This document shows, piece by piece, positions 1 through 6,968 of a stretch of 14,545 nt of DNA. Position 1 is the stretch's first letter. Every line of letters begins with the position of its first letter. Under the pieces are notes generated by a model, which did no database searches, had not been told where the DNA came from, and saw nothing but the letters and a program-made list of their open reading frames with translations. Made by a program: the position numbers and the translations under genes. This stretch comes from Tepidisphaeraceae bacterium (GTDB lineage: Bacteria; Planctomycetota; Phycisphaerae; Tepidisphaerales; Tepidisphaeraceae), in contig JANWHF010000030.1 in the NCBI GenBank assembly GCA_025450555.1, positions 1-14,545 of the forward strand, read 5' to 3'.

Positions 1-2
1 GC

Positions 3-1727
3 ACGTTCGTCACGGTTGTCGCCTATCTGCCGCTGCTCTTGGTGGGCGGTTTGGCCAAGCTGTTTTTCGTTCCATTTGCTTTGGCGATGACGATCAGCCT
101 GACCGCTTCGCTGCTGGTGTCGCTGACGCTGATTCCTGTTGTTCTGACCTACAGCCGGCCGAAGGATCGCAGGCGCCAGCCCGTAGGGGCGACGTTTCTT
201 GATTGGCTGCGGCGTCATAACGAGCGGCTGCTGAACGTCTCGATTCGGCATCCGCGGTGGATGTTGATCGCCAGCGTCGTGCTGTTTGGCGCAGGGATCG
301 CCGCCATGGTTCTAGTGAATGTCAATTTCCTTCCGCTGCCAAATGAAGGCGTGCTTCTGGAGAGTTTTACGCTGCCGCCGGGATCATCGCTAACCCAAAC
401 GCAGGAATCCGCAGCGAGGATGACATCGCAGTTACTTGCCGATTCGGATGTCGCGCATGTCTACGTCCGCATCGGCTCAGCCAGTGGAACGGCTTACACG
501 GAAGCGAGTTCCGAGGGCGAATTGCAGATCATTCTCAAGCCGGGCGCGGGCGAGAAGAGCCTCGATTCCATTTCGAGTCGGCTGCTGACCGAAGGCCACG
601 TTGATGCAACGCAGCAGAACATCAATACGCCAACGCTCGAACGCCTGGGTGAAAGTCTCTTGGGGCTTCCGCAGCCGTTTGTTGCGCGTGTTTCCGGTCC
701 GGACATGAGCCAATTGCGTACGTTGTCCGATCAGGTCGCACAACGCTTGAAGAAGCTGCCCGCCCTGTCTGATGTCTATAACAACGATGCCTACCCGGTG
801 ACGGTGTTGCGCATCGAACCGATCAACGATCGTCTCGCAACCTACGGCGCAACGCCAGTCTCAATCGGAGAACAGATCCAGCCTCTCCTGGCAGGCCAGG
901 TTGTGGCGACGGTTCCGCAGGGCGATTCTCCGCTGCTGATTTACGTTCGCCTGCCGACGGCGCCGGATTTGGGGCTGGGTGGAGTCCGCAAACTCCTCGT
1001 TCGCACCGAAAAGGGAACAACGCCGCTTGGGCAACTCTGCGATGTGAAGCTCGTTGCGACGCCAAACCGGATTCGCCATGTTGAGGGGCTCCGGTCGATC
1101 GAGATTATGGCTACACCAACTGGACCCTTGGGCAGCACGGTGAGGGCTGCCAAGAATGCGATCAATGATTTGCATTTGCCGCAGGGGTACCAAGTTTCCT
1201 TTGGCGGTCTGCTGGAGCAGCTCGAGTCCACGGCAGTCGCAACGGGGTTGGCAATCATCGCCGCCATAGTGATGGTCATCGCCATCCTGCTTTTGCAATT
1301 TCAGAAGATGGCCATCGTCTGGCTGGTCCTTCTTCAGGTTCCGCTGGCGTTTACCGGCGGCATGCTCGCGATGGGCCTGAGCGGGGTTGGACTCAACGCG
1401 ATCGGATTGGTTGGCTTCGTGACTCTGATTGGCATCGGCCTGAATCACGACATCGTTCTGCTCGACCGGGCGCGGCGCAATCAAGCGGCGGGAATGGACG
1501 TCGAATCCGCGATTCGCGAGGCGGTGCATGTCCGGTTTCGCCCGATCGTCATGACGACTCTGACCGCCATGCTCGGCATGCTGCCCACTGCTTTGGGATG
1601 GGGACGCGGGGCGGCGCCGGAGCAGGGATTGGCATTAGTCACGCTCGGCGGAGTGCTTTGGAGCGCTGCCTTGAGCACCAACCTCGTGCCGGCGCTTTAT
1701 GCTCGCTTTTATCGGGATCGCAAATGA
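3..1727 (+). CDS. RND efflux transporter permease, CusA/CzcA-like (5' partial)
   Basis: This is the C-terminal part of an inner-membrane RND pump, a proton-driven exporter that works with a periplasmic adaptor and an outer-membrane channel. The frame is open from the left edge, so the true start lies upstream; the first visible residues (TFVTVVAYLPLLLVGG) already match the TM5-TM6 region of the family. TM7 (about MLIASVVLFGAGIAAMVLV) is followed by a CusA-like segment (NFLPLPNEGVLLESFTLPPG), the second large periplasmic porter/docking domain, and a final block of TM helices with the conserved FRPIVMTTLTAMLGMLPTA stretch. The charged proton-relay residues of TM4 would lie outside the window. 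The next gene overlaps its stop by 4 bp (ATGA), so the two are translationally coupled. Family membership is clear. The substrate (heavy metal rather than drug) is inferred from CusA-like features and from the metal-type two-component system nearby. Confidence 0.93.
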   Translation, partial: TFVTVVAYLPLLLVGGLAKLFFVPFALAMTISLTASLLVSLTLIPVVLTYSRPKDRRRQPVGATFLDWLRRHNERLLNVSIRHPRWMLIASVVLFGAGIAAMVLVNVNFLPLPNEGVLLESFTLPPGSSLTQTQESAARMTSQLLADSDVAHVYVRIGSASGTAYTEASSEGELQIILKPGAGEKSLDSISSRLLTEGHVDATQQNINTPTLERLGESLLGLPQPFVARVSGPDMSQLRTLSDQVAQRLKKLPALSDVYNNDAYPVTVLRIEPINDRLATYGATPVSIGEQIQPLLAGQVVATVPQGDSPLLIYVRLPTAPDLGLGGVRKLLVRTEKGTTPLGQLCDVKLVATPNRIRHVEGLRSIEIMATPTGPLGSTVRAAKNAINDLHLPQGYQVSFGGLLEQLESTAVATGLAIIAAIVMVIAILLLQFQKMAIVWLVLLQVPLAFTGGMLAMGLSGVGLNAIGLVGFVTLIGIGLNHDIVLLDRARRNQAAGMDVESAIREAVHVRFRPIVMTTLTAMLGMLPTALGWGRGAAPEQGLALVTLGGVLWSAALSTNLVPALYARFYRDRK

Positions 1728-3091
1728 GCAGGTCATTTTCATTGGTGGCAGCCTTGGTCTTTGCATTAAGCGGATGCAAAAGCTATTCGCCAAAGCCGCT
1801 GACAAGCGATGCCGTGAATGCCCGGCTAAAAGTACCGTCCAACGATGCTTTGCGAGAGCAAGCTTCGCGGATTGATCATCCGCTGCTCAAGCCGACAGAG
1901 TTTACAAGTTTCAATAAGCTCACGCCCGACCAGGCGGCAGTCCTTGCCGTGTTACTGAATCCTTCACTCCGGGCGATTCGCGACGAACATAACAGTGCCG
2001 AGGCTCAGGTGCTGACGGCAGGCATCCTGCCCAATCCGCAGCTCTCATTTGGCGAAGACTTTCCCTACGGAGGAAGCTCCGACGCCAAAACGATCAATGC
2101 GTACACGTTGGGCCTGAGTTGGGACGTCACGCAACTGATCACGCGCGATGCCCGCATGCGTGCGGCCAAGGCGAAGTCCGCATCGGTCAATCTGGATATC
2201 GCATGGCAGGAGTGGCAGATCGCACAAGCCGCCAAGACCGCGGTCTACGATCTGGCGGCGTTGCAGAAGCAACTGCAACTGGCCGAAGACATCAAAGCTC
2301 GAATGGACGAAAACCTCCGGCTCACGCGCGCGGGGGCAAAGAGCGGCGCAAAGACGACGTTGGATGTCGCGGCTGCCGAGGCTGCGGATCAGGATGCTTA
2401 CATTACTGTTGCCAGCGCTTCGCGCGATGTGGAACACCAAAAGCTGCTGCTGAATCGAGCTCTTGGATTGCCTGCTGAAACTGATGTCCAAATTGAGGCA
2501 ATCGACCTGTCGACCCGGCTGAATCTACCCGACAGGCGGGAACTGCTGGAAAAGTTGGAAGCTCGGCGGCTCGACCTCCTGGCGCTTCGGCGAGGCTACG
2601 AAAGCCAGGAACAAACGCTCCGCGCCCAAGTCCTGGCACAATTTCCCAAAATTGGTCTGGGCTTCAACAAGGATCGGGATGCCGAGAATATCGAAACGCT
2701 TGGATTCGGCGTCACGGTGGATATCCCTCTGTTCGACCGCAATCAGGGAGCCATCACTACCGAAACCGCCACTCGCCAGCGGTTGTTCGACGAGTATGTC
2801 AATCGCGTTTTCCAGGCGAGGTCTGATGTTGCTGCGGCATTTTCAGAGATTGCCCAAATCGAAACTGAGTTGTCGGCGGAGATGAACGCGGTTGAAAGTC
2901 TCAAAAAGCTCGTCGAGACTTATCGGATTGCCCGTGAATCAGGTTATGTCGACGCGCTCAGCTACTACTCCGCCATCGGAAATCTCGAGCAAAAGCAGAT
3001 CAACGTGCTGAAGCTTCAAAGGGATTTGATCGACAATCGAATTGCGCTGGAGATCGCTGCCGGCCGTTATCTGCCCGACACGATCCCGTAA
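1724..3091 (+). CDS. TolC-family outer membrane efflux lipoprotein
   Basis: This 455-residue outer-membrane factor would form the trimeric exit duct of the pump. The chosen start at 1724 overlaps the pump stop (ATGA) and gives a compact lipoprotein signal peptide ending in the lipobox LSGC, with Cys18 as the lipidated residue. A longer in-frame extension to 1598 would be antisense-like filler inside the pump gene and would destroy the signal peptide. After the signal come two OEP repeats of long amphipathic helices rich in Ala, Gln, Glu and Leu, as in CusC/CzcC proteins. Typical motifs are LNPSLRAIRDE near the start of repeat 1, GILPNPQLSFG, and FGVTVDIPLFDRNQG at the start of the second half. 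The length is normal. The stop codon directly abuts the stop of the convergent sensor kinase gene. Confidence 0.93.
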   Translation: MSRSFSLVAALVFALSGCKSYSPKPLTSDAVNARLKVPSNDALREQASRIDHPLLKPTEFTSFNKLTPDQAAVLAVLLNPSLRAIRDEHNSAEAQVLTAGILPNPQLSFGEDFPYGGSSDAKTINAYTLGLSWDVTQLITRDARMRAAKAKSASVNLDIAWQEWQIAQAAKTAVYDLAALQKQLQLAEDIKARMDENLRLTRAGAKSGAKTTLDVAAAEAADQDAYITVASASRDVEHQKLLLNRALGLPAETDVQIEAIDLSTRLNLPDRRELLEKLEARRLDLLALRRGYESQEQTLRAQVLAQFPKIGLGFNKDRDAENIETLGFGVTVDIPLFDRNQGAITTETATRQRLFDEYVNRVFQARSDVAAAFSEIAQIETELSAEMNAVESLKKLVETYRIARESGYVDALSYYSAIGNLEQKQINVLKLQRDLIDNRIALEIAAGRYLPDTIP

Positions 3092-4567
3092 TCAACTGGC
3101 CTTCGCGCGTTGTTCTACATCGATCGGAATGACAAGTGTGAAGCGAGATCCGGTGCCAGCTTCGCTCTGCACTTCGATCGTGCCGCCGTGCAATCCTGCG
3201 ATGCTTTTGACGATCGCCAGCCCCAGGCCCAGTCCACCGGTGTTTTTCGATCGGGAAGGATCAACGCGATGGAATCGCTCGAAAATATGGGGCAAATGAT
3301 CGGCAGGAATCCCCCGACCCGTATCGGCTACTTCGATGCGGACTCGCCCATCGAGACGCTGCGCGGACAGCTTTACAATACCCTCGTCAGGCGTGTGAGC
3401 CAGGGCGTTGTCGATTAAGTTTCCGATTGCCCTTTGAAGGAGCAGCCGATCGACCTGGGCCTCAACCGCCTTCGCGGTGTCGAGCTGAATCGTTACGCCG
3501 GCTTCGCTCCCAGCAGCTTCGTAAAACTCCTGCATCTTTTTGAGTTCATCGACGACATTCACCGCTTGGCGATTGATCTGCGTTTGCGGGTTTTCGGCCC
3601 GCGCGAGAAATAGCAGGTTGTCGATGAGCCGCGACAATCGCTGACATTCATCCAGCGAGGCGGCAAGGAGCCGATTTCTTTCCGCTTCCGGTTGCGATGA
3701 GTTCAGCGACACTTCCACCAGTCCTCGCACGTTATTGATCGGCGTCCGTAATTCGTGTGCGATGTCGGCCGAGAATCGGGAGAGGCGCGTGAAGGCATCT
3801 TCAAGCTGTTGCAACATCACATTGAAGGCGGATGCGAGTGCCGAAAGCTCTGCCGGAAAACCGCCTGGCGCGATTCGCTCATTGAGCGTGGCCGAGCCGA
3901 TGTGTCGCACTGTCTCGGCCATACGCGAAATCGGTCTAAGGCCGCGTCGGGCAATCAAGTACCCGCCCAAGGCACACGCAACCAATCCAAGACTGAGTTC
4001 GGCAATAAGACCCGTACGATAATTCGAGAGGAGTCGGGCTTCAGCGCTGCGATCCAAGCCGACTTGAACCACAAGTGAATCCTGCGGCGCGCCTTCGGAA
4101 GAAACCGTTTGGGAAAGCACCCGAAATGCTCTGCCATCGGGCAACGTCATGTCTACAAACCGATCCGGACCCGCGCCGAACTTCGTCGGCTCGGGAAATA
4201 CGCTGGTAGGCAGAATCGCCGACATCCCTTTGCTTTCAACCAGGACATGACTGTCCGCACGCAACACCCTGAGAACCACCGGCGAGGAAACCTGCAACTC
4301 GGCTTCCTGTTGCAAGTCGTCACGAAATTCAGCCGAATTGACTGGCGATTTGCGCGCCAACGCATCGATGACCTCGACCTTTTCCGTCAATGATTCGTTG
4401 TCTTCCCGGTCCAGATTGAACGCCAGCGCGAAGTAGGGAAATGCGATCGCGGCCAGCAGGAGCATGAATGCGGCGATGGCAAATGCGGCGGCCAGCCGAA
4501 GCGCCAAACTCGCCGGCCGCTTTTGCGGGGGCGGCGCGATCTTGTCAGCCTCGGTCTTCGAGGACAT
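3092..4567 (-). CDS. Sensor histidine kinase, heavy-metal type (CusS-like)
   Basis: This 491-residue inner-membrane kinase senses a periplasmic signal and phosphorylates the response regulator encoded just upstream. TM1 is about residues 24-50. A periplasmic sensor region follows (about 51-183), then TM2 (about 184-206) and HAMP (about 207-260). The HisKA box is FSADIAHELRTPINN with phospho-acceptor His271. The HATPase domain has the N box (Asn383/Asn387 in NLIDNALAHT), the G1 box DTGRGIP (415-421), the F box (FERF, 429-432) and the G2 box GGLGLGL (444-450). All catalytic motifs are intact. The start overlaps the end of the regulator gene by 23 nt, consistent with coupling. Its order and its position beside a CusA-like pump suggest a metal sensor, but the ligand cannot be read from the sequence. 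Confidence 0.93.
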   Translation of the reverse strand: MSSKTEADKIAPPPQKRPASLALRLAAAFAIAAFMLLLAAIAFPYFALAFNLDREDNESLTEKVEVIDALARKSPVNSAEFRDDLQQEAELQVSSPVVLRVLRADSHVLVESKGMSAILPTSVFPEPTKFGAGPDRFVDMTLPDGRAFRVLSQTVSSEGAPQDSLVVQVGLDRSAEARLLSNYRTGLIAELSLGLVACALGGYLIARRGLRPISRMAETVRHIGSATLNERIAPGGFPAELSALASAFNVMLQQLEDAFTRLSRFSADIAHELRTPINNVRGLVEVSLNSSQPEAERNRLLAASLDECQRLSRLIDNLLFLARAENPQTQINRQAVNVVDELKKMQEFYEAAGSEAGVTIQLDTAKAVEAQVDRLLLQRAIGNLIDNALAHTPDEGIVKLSAQRLDGRVRIEVADTGRGIPADHLPHIFERFHRVDPSRSKNTGGLGLGLAIVKSIAGLHGGTIEVQSEAGTGSRFTLVIPIDVEQRAKAS

Positions 4568-5219
4568 AGCCCGCTCCCCATACGGTGTGGATCAATTTGC
4601 GATCGAACGGGTCATCCAATTGTTTGCGAAGCCGCCGGACATGCACATCCACAACATTGGAGTCGCTGTCAAAATTCATATCCCAGACCTGCTCGGCAAT
4701 GAACGTGCGGGAGAGGACCTCGCCGGTCCGGCGGGCCAAAAGTGCCAGAAGCGCAAATTCCTTAGGACGCAGTTCGAGACGCTGCCCGCTGCGCGTCGCC
4801 CGGTGACGCACAAGATCTACTTCCAGGTCGGACACTCGTAGTAAATCCTGTTGCGGCTTTGTCGATCGACGAAGAATCGTGCGGATTCGAGCCAGCAGTT
4901 CCGAAAACGCGAAAGGTTTGACCAGGTAATCGTCCGCGCCCAATTCCAATCCTTTGACGCGGTCCTCGACCGTGTCCCGTGCCGTCAGAAACAGCACCGG
5001 CATCTGTTTCCCACGAACGCGAAGCTCCCGGAGCACGCTCCATCCGTCCCGGCCGGGGAGCATCACATCCAGGATCACCAGGTCATATTGTCTCGCGTCC
5101 GCCAGATTCAGTGCATTCTCGCCACCTTCAGCGACATCGACGACAAAGCCGCTCTCGGTCAGGCCTTTTTGCAGATACAGAATGGTGTTCTGGTCATCTT
5201 CGACCAGCAAGAGTTTCAT
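4545..5219 (-). CDS. OmpR/PhoB-family response regulator (CusR-like)
   Basis: This 224-residue DNA-binding regulator is the partner of the kinase downstream. The receiver domain (1-115) has the acidic pocket Glu7/Asp8/Asp9, phospho-acceptor Asp51 (VILDVMLPG), Thr79 and Lys101 (DDYLVKP). The C-terminal winged-helix domain (about 125-224) carries RPKEFALLALLARRTGEVLSR and ends with the family signature VWGAGYVLED. Length and motifs are complete. The gene is divergent from the PepSY-like gene across a 130-bp gap that must hold both promoters. It probably activates the efflux genes on the opposite strand, whose promoter lies left of the window. Confidence 0.95.
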   Translation of the reverse strand: MKLLLVEDDQNTILYLQKGLTESGFVVDVAEGGENALNLADARQYDLVILDVMLPGRDGWSVLRELRVRGKQMPVLFLTARDTVEDRVKGLELGADDYLVKPFAFSELLARIRTILRRSTKPQQDLLRVSDLEVDLVRHRATRSGQRLELRPKEFALLALLARRTGEVLSRTFIAEQVWDMNFDSDSNVVDVHVRRLRKQLDDPFDRKLIHTVWGAGYVLEDRG

Positions 5220-5349
5220 ACCGGCTCAATGTATCGGCGACCGTAGCACCGGTCGAGTTACGGCACGGATTTGCAAAATTCAACTTTCCGATCCTCATCA
5301 GATTTGCATCGATGACCCGCAAATCGATGGGAAAGCAACGGGGCGACAT

Positions 5350-5700
5350 ATGCGCAAATGGATCCTGCGACTCCACCTTTACCGCGGCCTGGTCTGTTCG
5401 AGCTATCTGCTGATATTTGGAATCAGCTCGCTGCTGTACAACCATCGCCTCGCGTTTGCTGAACCGGGCGACAAGACGATCACGTGGGAACGAAACGTGA
5501 CGCCGGCGAAGTGGGCCGATGATGCGGCAGAGGCGAAGGCGGTTCATGACCAGCTGGGCCTGATCGGCTGGGCATACAACGAACATCGAGAGAAGAACGG
5601 CGATCTGCGATTCACCGCCTCTCGGCCCGGTAAGACGTATCGCAGATCCCCCTTTCCAGCCCAGCAGGCCGATCGTCGACCGCCATCTGGCAAAAAATGA
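5350..5700 (+). pseudogene. PepSY-associated membrane protein, apparently 3'-truncated
   Basis: This 116-residue frame opens with RKWILRLHLYRGLVCSSY followed by one membrane helix (about residues 13-34), the usual N-terminus of PepSY-associated TM proteins. These are often found beside metal-efflux and siderophore genes. The periplasmic part begins as expected (ITWERNVTPAKW, then GDLRFTASRPGKTYR), but after that the sequence becomes a Pro/Arg-rich tail unlike the family. The stop codon lies directly beside the T-tract of a terminator that belongs to the opposite strand. Family members I know of continue with further PepSY sequence. I infer that the 3' end was lost when the neighbouring minus-strand cassette arrived. 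A genuinely short functional protein is possible. The start at 5350 has a weak purine-rich ribosome site (ACGGGG). Confidence 0.6.
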
Positions 5701-5729
5701 CCCCCGGCCACGTATCCGATGACCGGGGG
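5692..5729 (-). terminator. Rho-independent terminator ending the DUF gene/tRNA-mimic transcript
   Basis: On the minus strand a perfect 7-bp GC stem (CCCCCGG/CCGGGGG at 5723-5729 and 5701-5707) encloses a 15-nt loop. It is followed after three bases by six T residues (5692-5697). The orientation fits a transcript that runs leftward through the two structured RNAs. The T-tract overlaps the last codons of the rightward PepSY-like frame. Confidence 0.8.
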
Positions 5730-5754
5730 CGCATAGTTGCGCGTGCCTGCGACA

Positions 5755-5888
5755 TGCCCGTCTTGTACGTTTAACCCTTAGCTGAATCTCATGCGGCATG
5801 TCCTGCCATTGGACGATCCCGTCGTCGAAAGACGGGAGCCCGAATTGAACGGGCATCTACCGCAAAAGCCTTGGGACTTGACCGGGCA
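5755..5888 (-). ncRNA. Permuted tRNA-mimic RNA 2 (Y RNA-like)
   Basis: Read 5' to 3' on the minus strand, the tRNA parts come in circularly permuted order. First comes an anticodon-stem-like strand (CGGTA, 5858-5862). Next is a perfect T-arm (stem GCCCG/CGGGC, loop TTCAATT, 5838-5854) and the 3' acceptor strand TCCCGTC (5831-5837). A 7-nt linker follows (5824-5830). Then come the 5' acceptor strand GACGGGA (5817-5823) and a D-arm (GTCC, loop AATGGCA, GGAC, 5800-5814). The two acceptor strands pair 7 of 7. TGCCGC (5793-5798) pairs with GCGGTA (5858-5863), 6 bp with one G-U. The outer flanks pair as TGCCC(G)GTC (5880-5888) with GACGGGCA (5755-5762), 8 bp with one bulge. A further GCGCG/CGCGC match could extend it to about 5739-5896. 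No anticodon loop with U33 can be assembled convincingly. This is the layout of bacterial Y RNAs (YrlA-type). A permuted tRNA gene is the alternative. Confidence 0.62.
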
Positions 5889-5908
5889 ATCCGCGCTTGT
5901 GCTCAGCC

Positions 5909-6066
5909 TTGAGCGATAGTCTGTTACTGACACTACCCATCGCCTTACGGCGACCCGTCTACCAATTCCAGCACCTCCGCAGAAAACGAGCCAATGCGGA
6001 GGGGTGGATTCGAACCACCACGGGAGTTTGTGTGAGCCTGAGACATAAGCCTAAGACTGCGCTCAA
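5909..6066 (-). ncRNA. Permuted tRNA-mimic RNA 1 (Y RNA-like, tRNA-Leu-like module)
   Basis: It begins 11 nt after the stop of the unknown-function gene, on the same strand. In transcript order there is a T-arm (stem GGTGG/CCACC, loop TTCGAAT, 6003-6019), the 3' acceptor strand CCTCCGC plus A73 (5995-6002), a 14-nt linker (5981-5994), then the 5' acceptor strand GCGGAGG (5974-5980) and a D-arm closely like tRNA-Leu (CTG, loop GAATTGGTAGA, CGG, 5955-5971). The acceptor strands pair 7 of 7. In place of an anticodon arm sits a tight hairpin TCGCC-GTAA-GGCGA (5940-5953). The flanks close a stem: TTGAGCG (6060-6066) with CGCTCAA (5909-5915), 7 bp, and AGTCT (6054-6058) with AGACT (5918-5922), 5 bp, separated by a small internal loop. 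No 5' half lies upstream and no matching 3' half lies downstream, so a conventional tRNA is excluded. The best known match in architecture is the bacterial Y RNA. Confidence 0.65.
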
Positions 6067-6077
6067 AAAGAGAATCG

Positions 6078-6812
6078 TTACTTGCCGAACACGAAGGTCA
6101 GCACTTGTCCTGCAATGTGCATTTGCTTGACGTCCGCGCTGTTGGCCTCCTCTCGCGCGATCTTCACCGCCTCTTGAAGTTTGTGGATGCGGTCCTGCAT
6201 CGAACGCTTTTCCGTCGCTGACAGAACCGACGCGAATTTCGTCGTCGTCCAGTGGCCAGCGGTAATGTCTTCGGTGACAAGTTGAGTCTGGGCCGGATGC
6301 TCTTTTGTTGCGTCGTAAAGAACAATCGGTTTTTGCACTTTTTTCGTTCTGATGGTTTTCGTCGGTTCGGTGACGTATTCGCCGGTCTGTCCGTTGTGCG
6401 TCCACCGTTCAGCCGGATCGAGCGTCGGAAGATTGCCGACAAATGTATTGAGGTCGTTCAGTTGCTTCTCAAGGTAGAGGAGCACCGTCACTGGAACGGC
6501 CTTGAGGATTGTTTCGCCGTCGACGACCACGTCACTCTTGGCGGCGGTATTGCCCCATTCCTGAGTCGCCACAGCATCCATGATTTCTGTCCATATCGTG
6601 CGGGCCTCCTTGAGGATCTCGCCGATATGTTTTTGCGGATATTTGGACTCAGCGGGCAACTGCTCGCCATTTTCCTCGACGGGCTGATATTGGCGGCTCA
6701 AGCCGTGAAACAGGTCACCCTTTTGAATGGCCTTGTTCAATTCGCCCAATTCCTTCTCGACACGGGTTTTCTTGCCCGCGACCACTGCCACGATCTGATT
6801 GAGTTTGGGCAT
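6078..6812 (-). CDS. Conserved soluble protein of unknown function (MPKLNQI family, possibly DUF7873)
   Basis: This 244-residue protein has no signal peptide and no membrane helix. I recognise the N-terminus MPKLNQIVAVVAGKK and the central VVVDGETIL...LEKQLNDLNTFVGNLPTLDPAE as a conserved family seen in actinobacteria and other phyla. I believe it is catalogued as DUF7873, but that name is from memory. No catalytic motif is evident. The N-terminal 60 residues are basic and helical, and a C-terminal helix (about 205-230) is rich in charged residues. The start at 6812 is fixed by a good ribosome site (AGAAGGGGG) about five bases upstream; the longer frame to 7166 is antisense to the neighbouring DUF1801 gene. 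It is the first gene of a transcript that continues into two tRNA-mimic RNAs and a terminator, so a role in binding or using those RNAs is a reasonable inference, not a demonstrated one. Confidence 0.8.
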   Translation of the reverse strand: MPKLNQIVAVVAGKKTRVEKELGELNKAIQKGDLFHGLSRQYQPVEENGEQLPAESKYPQKHIGEILKEARTIWTEIMDAVATQEWGNTAAKSDVVVDGETILKAVPVTVLLYLEKQLNDLNTFVGNLPTLDPAERWTHNGQTGEYVTEPTKTIRTKKVQKPIVLYDATKEHPAQTQLVTEDITAGHWTTTKFASVLSATEKRSMQDRIHKLQEAVKIAREEANSADVKQMHIAGQVLTFVFGK

Positions 6813-6894
6813 GTTGCCCCCTTCTCTTCGATAGGCGCTGGCGCTCAAATTAAAATGATCGAGGCGGCTCAGCATCATGCGACGCCAGATGTTA

Positions 6895-6924
6895 TTTATA
6901 ATAGGCCGGCATTTGAGATGTCGA
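6895..6924 (-). promoter_or_regulatory. Candidate sigma70-type promoter for the unknown-function gene and RNAs
   Basis: On the minus strand TCGACA (6919-6924) and TATAAA (6895-6900) are separated by 18 bp, in an AT-richer gap between divergent genes. This would give a leader of about 75 nt before the start at 6812. It is a pattern match only; no other candidate for the RNA transcript was seen between the gene stop and the first RNA. Confidence 0.3.
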
Positions 6925-6968
6925 TTCGATTCTTGCACAAAATGTAGAATAGTTTGACGAGGGAGAGC

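Noticed and set aside
1598..1723. N-terminal extension of the outer-membrane lipoprotein
   Set aside because: It overlaps the pump gene out of frame and would bury the lipoprotein signal; the ATGA overlap at 1724 is the natural start.
5830..5980. Conventional tRNA-Leu reading from GCGGAGG (5980) to the T-arm at 5838-5854
   Set aside because: The 5' acceptor strand GCGGAGG does not pair with the 3' strand TCCCGTC of that T-arm, and the span is far too long; the pairing partner lies on the other side.
5740..6070. Permuted group I intron in a pre-tRNA (the flanks contain CAGACTA-like and CACACAAAC-like strings, and a GTAA-capped hairpin follows the D-arm)
   Set aside because: Only about 15 nt lie between the hairpin and the CAGACTA-like string, leaving no space for helices P3-P6 of a group I core.
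5740..6070. tmRNA, one- or two-piece
   Set aside because: Both units have full D-arms with GG in the loop and no tag reading frame or pseudoknot could be recognised.
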